DNA from: Dermatophagoides farinae
Taxonomy: Eukaryota; Arthropoda; Arachnida; Sarcoptiformes; Pyroglyphidae
Direction of reading: 5' to 3'
Assembly (NCBI RefSeq): GCF_024713945.1
Contig: NC_134678.1
Span: 7,502,001 to 7,566,000, forward strand
DNA: 64,000 bases
Part shown: positions 37,881 to 50,710 of the stretch, one piece after another
Layout: each line of letters begins with the position of its first letter
How positions within the stretch are numbered: position 1 is the stretch's first letter
Notes under the pieces: generated by a model
Seen by the model: the letters and a program-made list of their open reading frames with translations, nothing else
Databases searched by the model: none
What the model was told of the DNA's origin: nothing
Program-made: the position numbers and the translations under genes

Positions 37881-39854
37881 TTTTTTCTGTACACAATCTC
37901 GTCAACATCATCATGTTCACTATCTATCGACAAAATGGGAAAAAAAATTAAATATAATAATAATGATAATGAAATATACAGTTGCAAAAAAAATCCATTC
38001 AGAAGAAAAACACGTAGACCTTGAACACATCTTCATCATCATCGTCATCATCAGCATCATCATCATACGTATTCAAGACAAAGACTTGTTGAAAATAAAT
38101 GTAGAAATGAAGCAAAAGAAAAAAAACAATAATGGAATTCTGGAATTGATGGTACCATCGTCATCGTCGAATTCCATTTCAAGATGGAATGAATTGAAAA
38201 GAAAAAAAAATCATACCACACAATGGAAAAAAAATTTCGAATATTTGATTATGGCCAACTACTACTACTACTACTACTGATGTTGCATATCGATTATTAA
38301 TAATCGACATTTTTTCGAGACAATGCAAATAATGGTATATAGTCATGTATAAATTATCTAATTATGATAATTTATTAATTGAATTAATTTTTTTTCCATA
38401 TAGCGATGAAATATTGTGGAATGATCATTAAAAAAATGATGATGATGATTCATCTACAAATACAATCGAATTGAAGAAAATCAATCAAAATTGACCACAG
38501 CATAAATAAAATGAAAGGGGGTCCGAAAGATTTTCATATTTTTTTTAATCTTTGATTTTTTTCATTCATTTCAACATAGGAAAAATTTCCAGACATTCGC
38601 TGCAATTAATTATGATTTTTTTTGTTTGTTTGATTGATTAATTGGTTGATTTGGAAAAAAAATCGAATATGAATGAAAATTTTTTTTTATGAACAAATTC
38701 GAATTCGAATACAAACCATGACCACTGATGAATTTTTTTTCCGATGTCATTTGGTATGTTAATCGATTGCTAACACCTTTTTTTATTAATGATGACGTCG
38801 TGGGTGTGAATGTAACAAATGTTTTTGCTGTTTTTTTTTTCTTTTTTTTTTGGCCAAATCAATTAATAATTTTTGTCATTTTCTATTCTCTCTATTAGTG
38901 TATCTTTTTGACCAGAAACATTTTTCTGGAAAATGAATTTCAAAGAAGAAGACACGCAAACACACAAATCATTTGAAATTTGCATGACAATTACTGATGT
39001 TGAAAGAGAATACCATCCTAATTCAAATTCCAATTGTCATCCATTCGACATGGCTATCCATTATTATTAACGTAATCCTCAAATAATTTTAATGATGGTA
39101 ATGATGATAATGATTAAGATTCTAATCCAATAATCCATTCTTCAATTTGTCTTGTAGATTTCTTAGGAACAAAAAAAGAAAAAATCTGATTTCATTAATG
39201 ATTCATCATCATCATCATCATCAATCTATGGATAAAATGTTGAAGCCCAATCGTGATTGAAACATTATGAATAGAGCAAACAAACAAAAAAAAATGAAAA
39301 TTTTTTTCGACAATCAACCAATAAGCCACCGAAAAAAATATGAAAATTTTCCTTCATTTTTCCCTTTTATTATTCATGTCAAGGACATTGGGGTATATGA
39401 TTTGTCGACGATTGCAATTTATTATTCTTTTTTAATCATCTCATACACACAAATAGATTTCGATTTTGGTATGAAATTTTGGTGTGCCATTATAATGCCA
39501 TTCATTTCATTATATATTAATAGTAATTTTCATTCTTTCTTTCTCTCCTTGACACTTGAATAGCCGATAAATAAATGAATGACAAGATAGTAGCCATTCA
39601 TCATCATCATCATCATCATCATCTTGGTATAGACAAGAAGAAAATTATTCAAAATTTCGGAAGACAAAATTGATTGGTGAATATAATGGGAGAAATAATT
39701 TTTTTTTAATGAATGAATGAATGAATCGAATCAAAAATTGAAGAAGAAAGAAAAAAAAAGATTTTGAAGATGGACACGTGTTTGTGTGTGTGTAATATTG
39801 GTATGTGAAAAAAAAAAATTTTTATCTCATCATCATCATCAATAATCCCCTTTC

Positions 39855-39877
39855 TTTTTTTTTTTTTTTTTTTTTTT
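39855..39877 (+). repeat. Long poly-T tract
   Basis: About 23 consecutive T residues, the longest homopolymer I noticed in the window. It follows a short T-rich stretch. Confidence 0.9.
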
Positions 39878-42198
39878 GATTTACCAGACGATAAATTCCC
39901 CGACCGGAAATTGATTACAATTTATAATTTTATTATCACGAATCGAATAATCAATTATTTAATCATTCTTTCATCATAATCATGGATTTAAATGTGGTAA
40001 AAAAAAAATAGAATGTAAGCACCGGAAATATAAATATGAAAAGATGAATGATTGCATCGTTTTTTTTACTGATCAGTAATTATCGATTAATCAAACAAGA
40101 AAATGTCAACAAAAGATAAAAAAAGAATGCTGCTGCCGATGATGATTATGGTGTTTAATTTCAATTACGTATTATTCTGATCGTTGTGTGAAACCATCTG
40201 CCAACTTTTTTTTCCTGAAAATATCGAATTAAATTGAATGGAATTTTTTTTTGTCCAATCATCGTCGTGATCAATAAAAAGGATTCTTTGTCGTTGGTAA
40301 GTATACATTGTATCGTGCGAATGAAAACGAAAGAAAAAAAAGACGGTCGGAGACATTCGTTCATACAATATATATGTGTATATACAATGTGTACAATTAT
40401 TGTACGCAAGTCAATCAAATCGATGAGCAATCATTTACACACGGCATCATTGATCAATCAACTGATCAATGAATGCGAATTGATTGAATTAATTAATTGA
40501 TTGATGAATAATCAATATTTTTTTTCCATGTGCAACATTTTATTTTCTATATTCAACAATAGACATCGGCAACAGAATGAATGAACAGAATTCAATTTGA
40601 AAAGATCAAAATGTTCTGTAATGATTAATTAGATTAACCTTGAAAAGATTTAAAAAAACAATCATCGATCATCATGATGGAAGTGGCCATTATGATCATC
40701 GACAAAAGAAAAGAATAAAACCCTCAAGTGTTTTATTATAATAATAATTTGAAGACGAAACAAACAAAAAAAAAATTCCATCGATTAAATATTGATCAAC
40801 GATTCAGTGTGATCAGGTATTGTTGGTTGGTTGGTTGGTTCATCCGAAAATTTTCAACCATTCTTCCTGTATTTTTCATTTGAAGGGTTGAAGACGATAA
40901 ACAAAGAAAAGAAAATTTTTTCCATCTGCGAAATATTCGCGAAAATCAAACAATTTGAAATTGAATATTGCCAACTTTTAATCATCATCATCATCAAGTA
41001 GTTGACGACCACCAACAAGAAAAGAAAAATATTTTTCAATCCGGTCAATAGAACGAAATGTTAATGAACTGAGATGTGTAATGTTATTCAATGAATGAGA
41101 GAGAAAACAAAAAAAAAAAAAGAAAAAAGAAAAGGCCAATAACCATTTCATTTCATTGGACGCACTTGTTAACCCTTTCAAATGAGAAATAAAAAAAAAT
41201 GAAATTTTCAAAATTCATAACTGACAGCTAGTAGCCATCTTATCCTTTCATTTAAGCAAAAAAAAAAAAAATTCCAATCGAAGAAATTTTCATGATATCA
41301 AGCCATCAACGTGTGTGTGTGTGTGTGCATGTGATAAGGAACAAAAGAATGTTTGAAAGTTTATTATCCACCATCATCATCATGGAATTCCTTTTTTTAA
41401 TATAAATATTACATCATCATTATAATATGAACTCTTTATATGAAAAGGGTTATTTGGCTATCGAAAAAGATTCTGATCATATGATGATGATGATGATTAC
41501 TTTCTGACATGATAATTATCATGTTTGACCGTTGCTTGTTATTATTATTATTTATAATGTAACCGATGATAATATATCCACCATCACGGTCAACCAACCT
41601 AATCCGTTCACGAAAGAAAAAAAAATGAATGAATTCATGAAATCTCAAAGGAAAAAAAATCGTTTTTCAATATTTCAAGTTCAATGGCTTTTTTTTCTGG
41701 TTCAAGTATACAACATTATTCAGGAATTTAGTGATGAAGAAGAAGAATGAAAAAAAAAAATTCTTTCACCCGGTGAAAGTTTCATCAAACACACACGGTA
41801 TGTTTTTGCAAAAAATTTTGAAATAATTTATTTAAAAAAAATTCAATTGTTTATAAGGTAGTGTATAGAAAAAATTGACATTTGTACTTGATTTTTGTGT
41901 AATATTTTAATTGGAAAAAAATTGCTCTATATATAGTATAGAAATGGTCAAATCGTGTTTTGTTTTGTCTATGTTTAAATGAAAAAAATGAGTATACAAA
42001 TCAGGCATGATGTGTGTGTGTATCATCATATGTTATGTGTTTGAACATATATGTCATTTGTTTATTTTAATATATATAGAAAAATTGAATTTTTTTTACA
42101 CACAAATAAAATGAAACAAATAAAACAGACAAAAAAAAAAATAAAATGATCGCCACGTCGTTGTCATCTGTGCGAAAGATAATATTTATGTGAAAATG

Positions 42199-45100
42199 TT
42201 AAATTTGGCTATTTTCATCATCATCATGATGATGATCTTCAGATATAACGACGTCTAGATCGCTATTAACATTTTTTTTGGAATGATTATTGTCATCACT
42301 ATTGTTTTCCAATGATTCCGTTGTTTCAGTTTCTGTATGCTGTTCTTGTTCGTGTTGTTGTTGTTGTTGATTTTGATGATTTTTCATAATAACGTCAACA
42401 CCATCTTCTTCGATTATAGTTGCCTGTTCATCATCTGGATCTAGATCCATGTTTGAATGTTTTGATAATAATGACCTTTGTTGCTGTTGTTCAGTGGAAG
42501 TTTGTTCACTTGCCTTATTATGACTATTAATCGTTGCTGTCAGACCATCATTCAATTTTTTCGTTGTTGTCAACGATGATGATGATGATGATGATATTGA
42601 TTGTAATGATATCGATGATGATGATGATGATGATATTGATTGTAATGATATCGATGATGATGATGATGAGATCGAATTCAATATTAATTGTGATGATGAT
42701 GGTGTCGATGTTAATGATGATTTATTATTATTATTATGGCCAACATCTGATTGTTTTTGTTGTTGCTGCTGTTGTTCAAAATCAATATATCCATATTTAC
42801 AATTATAACAAAATGATGATAAACGATTCAACGAATCCGATGATGATGATGACGACGATGAAGATGTGGTGGATGTTGAAGAAGAAGTGGAAGTAGATGA
42901 TGATGTTGATGTATGTTGATTATGATTGGCGGTGGATGGAAATGAAAGTGATTGGTCATTATCGTCATCATCATCATCATTATGAGGATTATTATTATTA
43001 TCATTGTAATTTACTTGATTATTATTAATGGATGGACCAAATATTGGTGTTACAGGTGAGGAATCATTATGATTATTATTTGGCATCATAATATTGAAAT
43101 CACAAGACGATAATTTCGATCCATTATTATTATTATTATGATTGATAAATGTGTCATTATTCAATAATAATGATGTAGGTGATGATGATGATGTATAAAG
43201 TGGTGTTTCAAAATCCAATACCAACAATTTTGTCTCTTCAGTACCGTTTCGTGAACCAACGGCACAAACTAATTTAGTATTTGATGCACGTATACGCCAT
43301 ACAACACCACCAGAACCACCCGATGGTAATGTAACAAGATTACGTATAAATTCTCCATTTTTTACATCCCACAATTTAACCGTACCATCATCACTTGATG
43401 TAATGACAAATTTTGAATTAAATTGTAAACAAGTTACAGCCGATTGATGACGATTAGCACCGGATAATGTTTGTAAACATTGTCCAGTATTTATATCCCA
43501 AACACGTACAGTTGAATCAGCATTACCGGATACAAGTATATTGTTTCTTAATTGCATACCAGATGTTAATGATTGATGTCCAATCAATGTATGTTTACTT
43601 TTTCCAGTTTCAGCACACCAAACACGTATAGATGTATCTAATGAACCGGATACAATATGACGACCATCGAATTGTAATGAATAAACACGATTCGTATGAC
43701 CTTCCAATGTATGTAGACAGGTTTCTGATTTTACATCCCAAACTTTGACCAGATAATCATATGCTCCGGATACACATAGCTGTCCATTGAATTGTACACA
43801 ACGTACGGCTGCTATATGACCAACAAGTACATGGACACATTCACCAGTTTCAATATTCCATACTCGTAATGTTGTATCACGACTACCGGATACAACATTT
43901 GGCCCATGTAATGACATACAACGAACTGTTGATGTATGACCATATAATGTATGCAAACATTGTCCATTCAATGCATTCCAAACACGTAATGTACGATCCG
44001 TGGAGCCTGATATGACAATATTATCAATAGATAATTGTGATGACCAAACACCACCAGTATGGCCAGATAATGTACGTAAACATCTTCCTGTTATACTTGA
44101 CCATACTTTTAATGTATTATCATCACTACCACTCACAATTATATTCGAGGTAGGATTAAATTGTAGGCACGTTATCACATGATCTTCATGACCTTTTAAA
44201 TGAAGAATTTCTTTTAATTTTCTTGGTTTAGGTTCACATGTTGATGATAATAACGATGATGATGATGATGATAATGATGTACAATTGGAATTGGAATTAT
44301 TAACTAAATTTGATGATAAACCATTATTTGATCTATTATTATTATTATTATTATTATTATTCACACATAATGATGGATTATCAATTTGTATGGAATTATT
44401 ATTTTCTTGTGCCTGATGATTATGTTGTTGTTGCGATAGATTCATTGCAATCGATGAATGTTCATCATCATCATCATCATCATTATTATTTGAATTATAA
44501 TTTAGAATACCATAACGCCAATTAAATTCAATATTTTTATGTTGTAGATAGGCTAATTTATATTCAGAAAATTCTGCTGTTGCTGTTGTCGTTGTATTAT
44601 TGATGGTGGTTTGATTATGATGATGACCTGATGATGATGATGATGAATTAAATTTAAGCCCCGTGGTTGTTGTTGGTGTTGTTGGCGATTTATTGCCAAT
44701 AATAATTTTGGACGGTTGACCAATCGTTGTTGTTGAAATCGATGATGATGACGATATACGACATGCAAATAAATCGGTTAATGTTTCATGATCATCCAGT
44801 AGACCTTCTTCACGACATTTTTCTCGCCACAAAAGATTATCTTCACATAGGATACGCCAATAACGACATGTTTGAGCTGCACGTAATAGATCCGGTGGAT
44901 CAAGAAAAGATAATACATATAATGATAATTCTTTAGGTAATAATGAAATAAAATCACGTTGTAATTGTGGTTCAATTATCGATAATAAATGTCTCATTTG
45001 TTGTATTTCACATATTTCACTTGTAACCAATGAATCTAATGCAACAATACGTTCATTATTTGACCATTGATGAAACATCATTAGCCATTGTTCCAAATTT

Positions 45101-45412
45101 GGTGGTATTGGCCTTTTGCCGTTATTATTATTATTATGATTGATGGCCACGTTGTTGTTGATGGTGGTGATGGGGATGATGGTGGAATTATCGTTATTAT
45201 TCGTTGTTGTTGTTGGTAAATCACTTTCATTGAATGATATTTTATATTTTTTTGTTGGTGATGTTTGATCAAAATTGATTAGATTTTCTTTTTTACGTTT
45301 ACTATGTACATTGATATAATCGGCGTCTGAAAAAAAAACAAAAAAAATTTAAAAATTGAATTTTAATTTTGAAAATGTAAAAAAAATACATACTTTGATT
45401 CGTCGAAAGCAT
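42199..45412 (-). CDS. FBXW7: FBXW7/archipelago, F-box and WD40 substrate receptor of SCF
   Basis: Exon 1 is 45394-45412 (MLSTNQ) and exon 2 is 45326-42199. Phases agree and give about 1,048 residues. The protein recognises phosphodegrons (Cyclin E, Myc, Notch in other animals) for SCF ubiquitin ligase. The order is: a short Asn/Lys-rich N-terminus; a dimerisation-like [13 protein letters not shown] segment; the F-box ([20 protein letters not shown] to [10 protein letters not shown]); a low-complexity insert of about 130 residues; and eight WD40 blades from [14 protein letters not shown] to [16 protein letters not shown]. The degron-contacting arginines are present in [15 protein letters not shown] and [10 protein letters not shown]. 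Unusually, some 330 Ser/Asn/Asp/Gln-rich residues follow the propeller, where known orthologues stop almost at once. Nearly the whole gene is one exon. Head-to-head neighbour: CRAMP1. Confidence 0.96.
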
Positions 45413-46225
45413 GGATGAAATGTTTGTGTATGTAAAACAAAAAATTCAAAGTAAATTTCAGAAATAATGTGAATTAATTTAAAAAAAAAAATAAATAAAA
45501 TAGATTCTAATCGATAATGATCCAGAAACCAGAACTACATAAGATGATTAAAAACCATAATAATAAAAATGAACAACGTTTTCAACAAAACATATGCATG
45601 CAGGAAATGTATCCGAAACATACACACACACACAGGTGAAACAAAGGACAAAGATGAAAAAAAAATGGGGCCAGTCTTTTCCTGGGGCTAAATGTGATAA
45701 AGTTCAGAGTGTTTGTGTAAAAAGTGTTCGGGATAAAAAAGAGAGGGAGGTGCAAATATTAAAAAAAAAAAATTTCAAGACAAAGTTCGTTGGATTGAAA
45801 TTGAATTGAAAATAAATGTGAGAATGTATCTGGCTGGCAGCTATCAATATATGCACGACGACAACAGAAGACAAAAAAAAACGGTGACCACCACTGTGTG
45901 CTCATAACCATCACCATCACCATCACACACACACACACCTCGCCTTGTGTCTGTTGTTTATTGTTTGGGCTTGAAATTGAAAATTAAAATTCCACACATA
46001 ACGTACTTTATGTATGGCCATATGGAGCTATCATTAAAAGACGAGTCGTCACGAGTTGTTGTTATTATTTTTGTTGACATTTTATTTTTGTTTCTCAAAT
46101 GCCAAAAAAAATTTCTCATTTTTTTTTCGTTGAACAAAATTCGACATTAAACTTTGTGTTTTTGTGTGGATGAAGTGAAATATAAGAAAATTTTCCGATG
46201 AAAAAAATGTTGACAGGATCTACAG
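45413..46225. promoter_or_regulatory. Divergent intergenic region between FBXW7 and CRAMP1
   Basis: About 810 bases separate the two start codons, which point away from each other, so this stretch must hold both 5' UTRs and promoters. It contains A-runs, CA/CACC tracts (45901-45939) and more GC-containing patches than the desert. I see no clear TATA box or named binding site. Confidence 0.55.
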
Positions 46226-49200
46226 ATGCCTCCAATAATGAGAACAATCAAAAGAAGACGTTTGGATAAGTGAGTTTCATCGTCAACAAAATTGAATTGA
46301 ATAATTTTTTAATTTTTCTTTTTGTAAAAATTATAGTACAAATGATGTTGAGATAGAATGTTCGAGTTTGTTGGATGAACAATCATCGGCAAAACAATCA
46401 TTATCGCCACTAAACAATCATCCTTCACAACAACAACAACAGGAATCATTACCTGATGATCAAAATGTTAGTTCAGGCTCATCACCACCATCGACGACGA
46501 CGACGGCGACAACAACCACAAATGAAACGGATAATTTCAAGACACCATTACCAGTGTCAAATGATCATTTTGGTATTCGAAGAAAATCAAATCGAATATT
46601 AAGTTTAAAACGTTTGAATCAAAGTCAACAACAGAATTCAAATCTGGTTACATCATCAACATCAGATCATAATGATCTACAACAACAAGCTCAAATTTCT
46701 GAATGTGATCAAAGCAATAACATTTCAGCTGTTGATCCATCAAATCAGAAACCAAATCAAGCATCGAATATATCAAGTACTGCTTTGAATAACAATGTCA
46801 CAACAAGTAACAGTAGCAGCAGCACCACTAATGCAACTGGAACGAACTCTCAAAATTCAAATTCAGGAAAATCATTGCGTAAAATTCAAGCATGGACCGA
46901 AGATGATATTCGTTGGTTTTTTGAAGCACTAGGAGAACATGGTAAAGATTTTCCACATATTCAATCATATATTGCATCACGTTGTGAAAAGAAAGGTATT
47001 GCATCGGAATTGATAAAAAATTATGAACAAGTTCGTCATTTTTATTATCGTATGTGGCATAAAATATCACAATTATTGAAAATATCATCAGATGTGGAAA
47101 AAGGTGTACAAGAAATTTATGGTCTTATTAATTATGGTGAAATATGGAAAAAATTTGGCTCAAAAGTTGATTGCCGATTGAATGTTAGCCTTCAGCAATT
47201 AGTTGATTATGGTTATACTGTTGTTAAAATGAAAGGTAAAAATGTTCGTATTCGTACACCGGTTTGTAATGCATTGAAAAAGATACACAATATTGATAGT
47301 AAGTTTAATTTGATTGATTAATTGATGTTTGATTGATTGTTTTTGATCATCAGATAAAATAAATAAACCAGCTACACAGCCATCGATGCCAAAAGAGATT
47401 GGTATCGAATTAATACCGGCTACAAACGCAGATTGGATACGTGTACATTCTATTGCACAGAATCCAAGATTACGAACCCGTCTTGGTATGCAACAACGAT
47501 TATCAACATTGATTTGTTATCTAGAAAAACGATGGAATGCAAATCGGATTCGTTCATCCGTCAGTGATTCATCGATTGATCAATCAGATAGTAATAATAA
47601 TGACAAATGTCGGCTTCGTTTACGTGCCCGAAATTCTAGCCGATTATGTGATGTTACACTCAAATCGACAGCTAATTCTATATCATATCATTCATATCGT
47701 TCAACAACACATGGCATTGGTCAGATTGATCTTTCACTTTCGGCATATATGAAAAATATGTTCAACGATACAAATAGTGGTTTGATGAAAAAATCTAAAA
47801 TGAATAAAAAATCTGCTGCTGCAAAAAAATCTACAACAACTACAACAACAGATTTACCAGTATCAAAAGATTCAAATAATGAATGTGATACTAAAGATGT
47901 TAAAGATGATAATGGTAAAGATGATCCACAACAACCAGTTGATCTATTTAAATTATTGGATTCAATGAATGAAGAATTAGAAATATCACCTAATCATATG
48001 AATGATACAAAGAATGATTTATCGTATTCTGACAAATGGAAAAATACTTTTGAACATCAAGATTCGATTGATACGACAATCACAAATTCAAATGTTGATG
48101 ATGAAGATATTCGTTTACCTGAACCACCGGCCAATCAAACATTAGCACAATGGCTTGCCGGTGGTGATATTGATGATGATGATAATAATGATGAAGATGA
48201 TGGTGGTGGTGGGGGTGGCAGTAATGTTAATAAACCAATGATGAATGATGATTTGGATTGTGATAATGAATCCATGAAAAATATATCCGATAATGATCAT
48301 CATTCGATAAAAATAGTTGATCCATCCAAAACAACAACATCAACGAATCGAAAACAACGTTCACAAGAAATGATGACCGAAACGGTTCAATTATTAACAG
48401 CCGAACAAGCACGTATAGGATGGACAATGAATGAAGGAAAAGCAGTTACAATCGGTGAACTATATCTATTGTTTTGTCAACCAGAAAAAATTATTCTTGA
48501 ATACACCTGGATCATTGACGATGATCCATCAACCGTCTGTGATAATGAATCTATTCAACCTAAACCATTGAATATTTTACAAAAATTTTTGATTGCTGCC
48601 AATATGACATTGATGAGTTATAAGAAATCAACATGTAATAGCACTGTATCTACATCATCAAATTCACGTAAACGACAAGCGAATAAAAACTTGACCACAA
48701 CGACGACTACCACCACTAATGCTAATCATCAGCAATCAAGTTCACAATTATTATCGAATATAATACAGGAAACAATATTGAATGATTGTCCAAATCAGGA
48801 ACAATCATCAAATTGTGTCAATGGTGATGATGATGGAAAAAATTCAAAACAATCGATTGATGCAAAATCTGGTCAGCTGAGTAGTAGTAGCAGTAGCAAA
48901 TCGAATCATCAAAAATCTTGTTCCATTACGAATGAAAATGTGAATGAAAAAATAAAAACGACAAAAAATAACCGTACGACAGCTGTATGTGTTGATGATC
49001 CACATAAAGTTGATGAAGTACTTAAAGAATTAAAAATTCGTGGTCGTCGTTTTGGAAAACCGGTGAATAAATTCATGTATAATCATCATCCTAGTAAGAT
49101 ACTTAATATGAATGGTAATAATAGGATATCACAACCACCACATCAACAACAACAATCAACATCGAAATCATCAACCGTTTTATTAAAGGTACGTGCATCG

Positions 49201-49826
49201 AATCTACGACAATCAGCGGATAGTACAACAACATCGATACCTAAGCAGATTGTATTGACCGCTACAACTAATGATGTAATAAAAAATTCAGAAAAATCAT
49301 CATCAGTATTGATACCAATTCAATTGGAAACAGCTAAGTCATCATCATCAACAATCGATTCGAATGATTCAACAACATATCTTCAGCTAATGCCATCTAC
49401 ACAGAATTTATCGATTCAAACCAATACAATAGTAGCATCAAAAGAATTGGATAAAACAAACGAATGGTTTTCCAATTCTAATCATAATGATGATGTTGGT
49501 AGATCATTTTTATTTCCAAATAATGGTGATTATGATGGTGGTGGTTACGATCAACATTCCATACAATCATCGTCGATGGTCAAAATGTTGAATGAAACTC
49601 TTGACGAACCGGTTACTGTTCCAACATTCGCATCAGCATTACCTACCGATGTGAGTAATTTTAATGATTTAAAAAAAAACTAAATTACTAATTGACTGAT
49701 TAAATTAATTAGATTATTGAAACACATATGAATACGTTTGCCGAAGATAATTCAATCGATTTGATGGCCAAATTTGCCGATCTAGCCGAACAGATTACAT
49801 CGACTGATCATAATGGTAAATTATAA
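46226..49826 (+). CDS. CRAMP1: CRAMP1 (protein cramped-like), SANT-domain chromatin factor
   Basis: Exons are 46226-46269, 46337-47298, 47354-49650 and 49713-49826, all in phase, for about 1,138 residues. Cramped is a nuclear SANT/Myb-like protein linked to Polycomb repression in flies and to linker-histone gene control. The SANT region reads AWTEDDIRWFFEALGEHGKDF followed by YEQVRHFYYRMWHKI. After it come the conserved blocks YGLINYGEIWKKFGSKVDCR and VKMKGKNVRIRTPVCNALKK. Near residue 700 is GWTMNEGKAVTIGELYLLF, the family's distal motif. Between these lie long Ser/Thr/Asn-rich disordered regions, including an Asp-rich patch at about 48160-48210. The start, MPPIMRTIKRRR, was chosen because it splices in phase to the open second exon. 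Confidence 0.93.
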
Positions 49827-49949
49827 TTCATTAAATTGCGATTTGTAAATATATATTATATATATGATATTTATGTTTTTTGAAAATATTTACACATGTG
49901 TTGTTAATTATTCATTAAAAAAAATAATAACGATCGATCGATAAATCAA

Positions 49950-50309
49950 TCATGAATTTTCATTTTCTTTAGCACCACATTTTAAACATGTATAAAATAT
50001 TGTTTGTCCTTCATCGGCCGAACGTGTCTGTAATGTGGCAAATGTTTGTTTATCATGACCACAGCGGCTACATTTACGTTCAACAATTGGACCATCAGCA
50101 TTGATTTCTTTGTTACGTTGTTTTTTTAGATTTGATCTAGGATTAAACCATATTCTTTGTACGGTCGTAGCTTGTCCATGAAAATGTTTTGCATCAACAG
50201 TCAGATTACAAATTGGACATGTAACTAATGATGAATCATTTTCAAATGTTGGTAATGGTAATACTGAACCACAACGAGCACAAAAATCTTTCGATACAAT
50301 TGAATTCAT
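49950..50309 (-). CDS. POLR1H: POLR1H/RPA12, RNA polymerase I zinc-ribbon subunit
   Basis: A single-exon gene of 119 residues, the usual size. It is the small subunit of RNA polymerase I that carries a TFIIS-like C-terminal ribbon for RNA cleavage and proofreading in the nucleolus. The N-terminal zinc ribbon is FCARCGSVLP...VTCPIC. The C-terminal one is CSRCGHDKQTFATLQTRSAD ending FYTCLKC, and it includes the catalytic acidic pair within QTRSADEG. I chose the ATG at 50309 (MNSIVSKDFC) over one further upstream, since it places the first cysteines at the normal distance from the N-terminus. Its 3' end lies about 120 bp from the 3' end of CRAMP1 (convergent pair). Confidence 0.96.
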   Translation of the reverse strand: MNSIVSKDFCARCGSVLPLPTFENDSSLVTCPICNLTVDAKHFHGQATTVQRIWFNPRSNLKKQRNKEINADGPIVERKCSRCGHDKQTFATLQTRSADEGQTIFYTCLKCGAKENENS

Positions 50310-50710
50310 TATTTTATATATATAATGATGATGATTTTGATGGATGAAACAATTTAAAAACAAACACACACACATGTTTATTTCGCAAAATTGAAAAAAA
50401 AAATTCTTTGGGACCTTTCATAAACAATGTTCGCTAATTCAAAACATGCCAATCAATGTTAATTTATTTTTTTATTATTATATATGATTAAGTTTATTAT
50501 TATTACAAGCGATTATTGATTTTTTTTAATAAAGATAATTTCAAGTAAAAAATATTTGCTGTTCAGAATGTTTACGGTGCTTTATGTGTTTAAGAGATCA
50601 ATCAATGTTTTATTATGTGTGTGCGTGTATGTATCTGGAAGAGAGAAAAGAAACGTTTGAATCTGCTTGAAAAAAATTATTCCAGTCAGATGTATAAAAA
50701 AATAGTTTTA
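50310..50710. other. Short spacer between RPA12 and the BCL-2 gene
   Basis: AT-rich, with a TG-type tract at about 50616-50630. Both genes are on the minus strand, so it must contain the BCL-2 3' UTR and the RPA12 promoter. Nothing else is visible. Confidence 0.5.

Larger units (their letters stand above)
25114..42198. other. 17-kb non-coding, microsatellite-rich stretch
   Basis: No conserved protein-coding frame could be supported on either strand. The sequence is dominated by ATC/GAT trinucleotide arrays (e.g. 26736-26764, 27440-27463, 28978-28997, 37853-37880), CA/TG and GA tracts, AACA/ACA runs, and A or T homopolymers. The many short open frames consist of homopolymer residues encoded by these repeats. 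It could be a large intron, 5' regulatory DNA or an intergenic region. Several consensus splice donors are present but cannot be assembled into a transcript by eye. Confidence 0.6.

Noticed and set aside
37615-38280. 221-codon frame on the plus strand
   Set aside because: The protein is Ile/Lys/Asn/Tyr homopolymer text encoded by ATC, AAA and TAC repeats, with no domain and no splice context.
47537-47752. Out-of-frame open stretch inside CRAMP1
   Set aside because: It lies wholly within the supported CRAMP1 exon in another frame.
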